NCBI GenBank assembly: GCA_015057275.1
Contig: SVEO01000001.1
Coordinates: forward strand, 162,960-226,959
Source: Lachnospiraceae bacterium
GTDB lineage: Bacteria > Bacillota > Clostridia > Lachnospirales > Lachnospiraceae
DNA length: 64,000 nucleotides
Direction: 5' to 3'
Part shown: positions 59,504-64,000 of the stretch, piece by piece
Layout of the letters: each line of letters begins with the position of its first letter
Position numbering within the stretch: the stretch's first letter is position 1
Position numbers and translations under genes: made by a program
The notes under the pieces: model-generated
Told to the model about the DNA's origin: nothing
The model's database searches: none
Seen by the model: the letters and a program-made list of their open reading frames with translations, nothing else

Positions 59504-60688
59504 ATGAAAGAATTACTGTTAAAGTACGGATGCAATCCGAATCAGAAGCCTTCCAAGATTTACATGGGCGATGACAGCGAATTACCGATTAAAGTATTAT
59601 CCGGCAAGCCGGGTTATATCAATTTCTTAGATGCATTTAACGGCTGGCAGTTAGTAAGAGACTTAAAGAAGGCAACCGGCGTTCCGGCGGCAACTTCCTT
59701 CAAGCACGTTTCTCCGGCAGGTGCAGCCATCGGTCTTCCACTTACTGAAACATTGGCAAAGATTTACTGGGTAGACGATATGGATTGGCAAAATTTCTCC
59801 CCAATCGCCTGCGCATACGCAAGAGCAAGAGGTGCAGACCGCATGTCCTCGTTCGGTGATTTCATTTCCCTTTCCGACGTTTGTGACAAAGACACCGCTC
59901 TCTTAATCAAGAGGGAGGTTTCCGACGGTGTTATTGCTCCGGGCTACACCGAAGAAGCATTGGAAATTCTTGCGCAGAAGAAAAAAGGTAATTACAACAT
60001 TATTCAGATTGATGAAAATTATGTTCCAGCTCCGCTCGAGCACAAGGAAGTATACGGCATTACCTTTGAGCAGGGCCGTCAGGAGCTCGACATCAACGAT
60101 GAACTGATTGCAAACATCGTAACTGCAAACAAGGAATTATCCGAAGAAGCAAAGCGCGACATGAAGATTTCCTTAATTACATTAAAATATACGCAGTCGA
60201 ATTCCGTATGCTTTGTTAAGAATGGTCAGGCCATCGGCGTAGGTGCCGGCCAGCAGTCCCGCGTACATTGCACGCGCTTAGCAGGACAGAAGGCAGACAA
60301 CTGGTGGTTGCGTCAGTCTCCGCAGGTAATGAACCTTCCGTTCAAGGCAGGCATCAGCCGTGCAGACCGTGACAACGCAATCGACGTTTACATGGGCGAA
60401 GAATACATGGACGTAATCGCTGACGGCAACTGGGAAAGAACCTTTACCGAAAAGCCGGCAGTATTTACTGCCGAAGAAAAGCGCGCATGGTTGAATCAGA
60501 TGACCGATGTAACCGTTGGTTCCGATGCATTCTTCCCATTCTCCGATAACATTGAGCGTGCACACAAGAGCGGCGTAAAATATATCGCGCAGCCGGGTGG
60601 TTCTGTTCGTGATGACCTTGTTATTGAAGCGTGCGACAAGTACGATATGGTAATGGCATTTACCGGCATTCGTCTGTTCCATCACTAA
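59504..60688 (+). CDS. Stand-alone phosphoribosylaminoimidazolecarboxamide (AICAR) formyltransferase
   Basis: MKELLLKYGCNPNQKPSKIYM...GYINFLDAFNGWQLVRDLK...AATSFKHVSPAGAAIG...QSNSVCFVKNGQAIGVGAGQQSRVHCTRLAGQKADNWWLR...AQPGGSVRDDLVIEACDKYDM; C-terminal PurH-like domain only. Confidence 0.93.
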   Translation: MKELLLKYGCNPNQKPSKIYMGDDSELPIKVLSGKPGYINFLDAFNGWQLVRDLKKATGVPAATSFKHVSPAGAAIGLPLTETLAKIYWVDDMDWQNFSPIACAYARARGADRMSSFGDFISLSDVCDKDTALLIKREVSDGVIAPGYTEEALEILAQKKKGNYNIIQIDENYVPAPLEHKEVYGITFEQGRQELDINDELIANIVTANKELSEEAKRDMKISLITLKYTQSNSVCFVKNGQAIGVGAGQQSRVHCTRLAGQKADNWWLRQSPQVMNLPFKAGISRADRDNAIDVYMGEEYMDVIADGNWERTFTEKPAVFTAEEKRAWLNQMTDVTVGSDAFFPFSDNIERAHKSGVKYIAQPGGSVRDDLVIEACDKYDMVMAFTGIRLFHH

Positions 60689-60705
60689 AATATTTTTGAG
60701 AAACA

Positions 60706-60743
60706 AAAAAGGATTGCAGACCTCTTTGTCTACAATCCTTTTT
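60706..60743. terminator. Bidirectional terminator
   Basis: AAAAAGGATTGCAGAC ... GTCTACAATCCTTTTT. Confidence 0.85.
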
Positions 60744-60753
60744 AAATTTGTAA

Positions 60754-61239
60754 TTAATAATATTGACGAATACTTACGCCGGTTATTACGATGATGATAG
60801 CCACAATGATGGCGAGAATCAAACCGATAATAAACGCACACCAATAAGAGCGTGCAAAATTTCTAAGGTTAATATTTTTTGTTCCACCGACAGAAAAGAC
60901 AATTAATAGAATCAAACCAATACACGGAATTGCAAATAACAGCTGGTATCCGAAATATCCCCACATGCTGATTGGTTTGTACTCATCCGGAATTACCGGA
61001 GCTGCATTGTAATTCTGGTACGGATTGTACTGAGGCGCGGTATACTGTGGAGCAGTATAAGTCTGCTGATTGTACTGCGGAGTAGTGTAGGCCTGCTGGG
61101 TTGATGTCTCCTGAGCTGGCTGTGGAGTTGATTCTGGAGCTGCTTCTTGTACTGGATTTGCATCTGCAACTTTCATGCCGCAACCTGCGCAAAATACGGT
61201 ACTTTCAGAAATTTCATGACCGCAATTGTTACATTTCAT
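60754..61239 (-). CDS. Zinc-ribbon membrane protein with Tyr/Pro/Gln-rich linker
   Basis: MKCNNCGHEISESTVFCAGCGMKV; TTPQYNQQTYTAPQYTAPQYNPYQNY; two C-terminal TMs. Confidence 0.8.
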   Translation of the reverse strand: MKCNNCGHEISESTVFCAGCGMKVADANPVQEAAPESTPQPAQETSTQQAYTTPQYNQQTYTAPQYTAPQYNPYQNYNAAPVIPDEYKPISMWGYFGYQLLFAIPCIGLILLIVFSVGGTKNINLRNFARSYWCAFIIGLILAIIVAIIIVITGVSIRQYY

Positions 61240-61293
61240 AGTTAGTTCCTCCTCGAGTGTAATTTAAAAATTATATATAAAATGCCGAACATT

Positions 61294-61743
61294 TCATATC
61301 AAAAGTTTGATTTTGTTTATCAGCCAGTGTAAAAAATTCTCTTCATAATATGTGTATGGTTCCATATTCGGAAAATACAGTATCATATTTATGAAGTAAC
61401 ATAGGATAGTGACGAGACAAATTCCAATTACAACAGAAAATAGAGAACTGGAACCTTCCGCTCGAAAATATCGCGTCCACATCAAATATATAATATAAGG
61501 AATCCATAAATATACGGTTGGATTCAAAAAAAATGCCTGTGCAAACTGCAATTTAAGCAGACTCAAACTTGCGCGCGTAATCCCACAACATGGACACGGC
61601 AATCCACAAAACAGGCGCATTGGGCAAAACTCACCGAACAGTAATTCCGTAAAGATGTAGTAAGCAATTAATATGAGAAGGGCCCATTTTATATTAAAAA
61701 TATCTTGTGTGATATTATGATAGATTTGTCGTATGTTTTTAAT
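61294..61743 (-). CDS. DUF2752 family membrane protein (proposed ATT start, 5' extended relative to ORF track)
   Basis: Track ORF 61294..61620 contains CGLPCPCCGITRASL; the same frame is open upstream: IKNIRQIYHNITQDIFNIKWALLILIAYYIFTELLFGEFCPMRLFCGLPCPCCGITRA; SD AAGAGGTG 7 nt before ATT at 61743. Confidence 0.6.
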   Translation of the reverse strand: MKNIRQIYHNITQDIFNIKWALLILIAYYIFTELLFGEFCPMRLFCGLPCPCCGITRASLSLLKLQFAQAFFLNPTVYLWIPYIIYLMWTRYFRAEGSSSLFSVVIGICLVTILCYFINMILYFPNMEPYTYYEENFLHWLINKIKLLI

Positions 61744-61821
61744 ATGGAAGCACCTCTTATAAAAATAAAATCTTTATAAAAATTTTATATCTTTTATAGT
61801 GAAATGTCAATGATTTCAGTG

Positions 61822-62292
61822 CTAGAGAATCATCTCCATGCCAATTTTCTGCGGCTTTAAACCGCACGCTTCGTAGAACTTCATCGCGCTTTCATTGCAA
61901 GACCAGACATTGAGCGTTACATTATAGCAGCCGCTTTCTTTGGCGAAATCAAGTACAAACTCATACAACCCTTTTCCGATTCGTTGTCCGCGCATATTTT
62001 CATCCACACACAAATCATCAATATAAAGTGTTTTGATATCGGTCAATATGTTGTCATGCAAATGTTGAATAAAAATACAAAATGCATAACCTAAAACCTG
62101 TTCGTTTTCATCGACCGCCACAAAAATTGGTCGTGTATCATCTGTCAAAAGCTCTGCAAGCTGCCCGTCTGTGTATTTTTTTGCATTTCTCTTAAACAAA
62201 TCCGGCCGACCAACATGGTGAACCATCAACACCTGGCACAGTAACTTATTAATTCCTGTAATATCGCTTTTTGTTGCTCTTCTAATGTGCAT
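61822..62292 (-). CDS. GNAT family N-acetyltransferase
   Basis: MHIRRATKSDITGINKLL...IDDLCVDENMRGQRIGKGLYEFVLDFAKESGCYNVTLNVWSCNESAMKFYEACGLKP. Confidence 0.92.
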   Translation of the reverse strand: MHIRRATKSDITGINKLLCQVLMVHHVGRPDLFKRNAKKYTDGQLAELLTDDTRPIFVAVDENEQVLGYAFCIFIQHLHDNILTDIKTLYIDDLCVDENMRGQRIGKGLYEFVLDFAKESGCYNVTLNVWSCNESAMKFYEACGLKPQKIGMEMIL

Positions 62293-62413
62293 TTCCTAAC
62301 CTCGCAATCTGCGAAACACGCTGTATTTCTACATATATTAATAGTATTGCATTTTAAGAGAAATTTCAATATAATTGTTTTGATTCTAGGAAAAGGAACA
62401 CAGGCGGTGAATT

Positions 62414-63625
62414 TTGATGGAACGCAGTATTATTATAGGAAGGATTATTGACACGTTCAATGCTTGCGCAAGCGAATTTAAGGAAAAAAGCGGTGGAAGT
62501 TTTATGAATACAACTTCCGAGTATAAAAGAGGAGAGCGCATTGAAAATATAAAATATCATTACGCAAAAATATATTACGAGCGGCATATTGTCATATTGA
62601 AATACACTGCCCACAGCATGTTTTCGCTCACAAACAGTATTATTGAGTGCCTCATATGTTTCGATAAAGCTGACGATACAAAAATGTATCCGTTGGATTT
62701 TCTGCTTAAACACGTGAATGTTGAACGACCGGAAAAACTGATTTTCGAAAATATTGAAAATGAAACCCGAATGCGAGAATGCATGAACAGTTTATGTGAT
62801 ATTATTTACAAATATCAAAATGAGATTTATGAAGTAGCAACAAATAATGAAATCAAGCGAGAGCTCGAGCAAGAATTTTATAAGGAAATTTTAAAGGTAT
62901 ATAAAGAGAAAGAGCTGAACGAAGAGGATTATGTCTATTACCGGGAAGCATATTATAATTGGTTTACCAATAGCAGTGTCTCTGATACATATAAGAATGA
63001 CTGGCGTGAAATGGTAGCTTTTTTTGTTGGCGCATTCGCACTCACAATCCCGTGGACGGCTTTCTTCCTTATCATATTTTTTTCCCTTTATGCGTTGGAA
63101 AAAGCCAACGCAATCTATCTAATGGGCCCGATTTATATGGCACCGGTCGCAGGATTTACCGGTTTTTTGATGGGCATATGCACAAGTTATTTCATACGAT
63201 TAAAGGCATACAAATTACTGTTTCGCAAATCATATCAGAAATATGCAGAATTAGATACTATTGCAAATGGATCAGGTTCATATCGATTTATCAAAATATT
63301 TGCATTGATTGTATTTGCCGGTTCCATTATATTCTTGGCACTGAACGTGCGTTGTAATTTAAGATTTACGGACGATGGCTTTTACGACAACCGAAAATTT
63401 TGGACAATAAGTGGTGAAAAGTACGATTATTCAGAGATAGAGGAGATATATTATTTGCCTGCACGCAAAAATGGGTTTGGAGCAACGCTCAATGCTCCTT
63501 CTTACGTCATGAAATTAAAAAACGGAGAAGAAATTGATTTTTACGATTATGATGAGACTACAAGCACAGAAAAAAATTTGCTTCCTTTATTAAAAGAAAA
63601 AGGAATTATTATCCGGGAAAAATAA
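62414..63625 (+). CDS. Hypothetical multi-TM protein
   Basis: 403-aa ORF with helical N-terminal region, about three TM segments and C-terminal PH-like RFTDDGFYDNRKFWTISGEKYDYSEIEEIYY. Confidence 0.65.
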   Translation: MMERSIIIGRIIDTFNACASEFKEKSGGSFMNTTSEYKRGERIENIKYHYAKIYYERHIVILKYTAHSMFSLTNSIIECLICFDKADDTKMYPLDFLLKHVNVERPEKLIFENIENETRMRECMNSLCDIIYKYQNEIYEVATNNEIKRELEQEFYKEILKVYKEKELNEEDYVYYREAYYNWFTNSSVSDTYKNDWREMVAFFVGAFALTIPWTAFFLIIFFSLYALEKANAIYLMGPIYMAPVAGFTGFLMGICTSYFIRLKAYKLLFRKSYQKYAELDTIANGSGSYRFIKIFALIVFAGSIIFLALNVRCNLRFTDDGFYDNRKFWTISGEKYDYSEIEEIYYLPARKNGFGATLNAPSYVMKLKNGEEIDFYDYDETTSTEKNLLPLLKEKGIIIREK

Positions 63626-63637
63626 ATTAAAAAACGA

Positions 63638-63666
63638 TTGACAAACCGAAAATATGCTGATAGAAT
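63638..63666 (+). promoter_or_regulatory. rRNA operon promoter P1 (TTGACA-17-TAGAAT)
   Basis: ttgaca 63638-63643, tagaat 63661-63666. Confidence 0.85.
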
Positions 63667-63750
63667 GCCCACTGTTGCCCACAGTGGGTATAGTTCGTCT
63701 ACTTTAAAACTAAAAAACTGAAAAAAAATAAAAAAACCCGAAAAAAGTGC

Positions 63751-63779
63751 TTGACAAAGTACACGGGTTTTAGTAGAAT
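63751..63779 (+). promoter_or_regulatory. rRNA operon promoter P2 (TTGACA-17-TAGAAT)
   Basis: ttgaca 63751-63756, tagaat 63774-63779. Confidence 0.88.
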
Positions 63780-63809
63780 GAACAAGCTGTCGCAAAACGG
63801 ACAGCAAGA

Positions 63810-63848
63810 GTTCGCAAGTGCGAACACATAGAACCTTGAAAACTGAAC
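63810..63848 (+). promoter_or_regulatory. rRNA leader antitermination-like elements (boxB/boxA-like)
   Basis: Hairpin GTTCGCA-ag-TGCGAAC 63810-63825, then gaaccttgaaaactgaac 63831-63848 resembling Firmicute rrn boxA (TGTTCTTTGAAAACTGAA). 16S expected just beyond the window. Confidence 0.6.
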
Positions 63849-64000
63849 AGTAAACCATCCCTGAAGATTTCTAAAAAAAGCTTATGAAAAATAAGCAGCG
63901 TCGGAAGACGGAGAAAAATTCAGCGAACTCATGAGAAATCATGGGAACCAAAACAACAGTAACGGATGAATGAAAGAGCGAGAAAAGAAGCCAGAGCATT

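Overview
This window spans the chromosomal replication origin of a low/medium-GC Firmicute, most likely a spore-forming Lachnospiraceae-type clostridium (inferred from gene content and protein flavour, not from a search). The origin core is rnpA-rpmH-[DnaA boxes]-dnaA-[DnaA boxes]-dnaN-yaaA-recF-gyrB-gyrA, with yidD/yidC/jag/mnmE/mnmG/rsmG and parA/parB (three parS sites) on the left arm. The right arm carries tRNA-Ser, dtd, a ZTP-riboswitch-controlled split purine module (PurO-like IMP cyclohydrolase plus stand-alone AICAR transformylase), and at the right edge the tandem promoters and leader of an rRNA operon whose 16S lies beyond the window. The left 33 kb holds a Wzz/YveK-like fragment, a DUF2079 protein, a GH43 enzyme, a Csp-like subtilase, hisS, serS, a yaaO-holB-yaaT-trmN6-rsmI operon, tandem tRNA-Lys genes, trmB, a D,D-carboxypeptidase, a degenerate tyrosine-recombinase-like protein, a CotH-family protein and an unusual branching enzyme. 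I saw no CRISPR array, prophage or defence island, and no clearly novel multi-gene system. The best second-look items are: a DUF2752 gene whose only plausible start is ATT behind a well-placed SD; a recombinase-fold protein lacking most catalytic residues including the Tyr; a subtilase/small Cys protein/GH43 gene set; a guanylate-kinase-like gene in the usual tmk slot of the holB operon; DnaA boxes upstream of parA; a glgB-cotH gene pair with a eukaryote-type GlgB; a dispersed hairpin repeat; and two identical tRNA-Lys genes with an acceptor-stem C-A mismatch.
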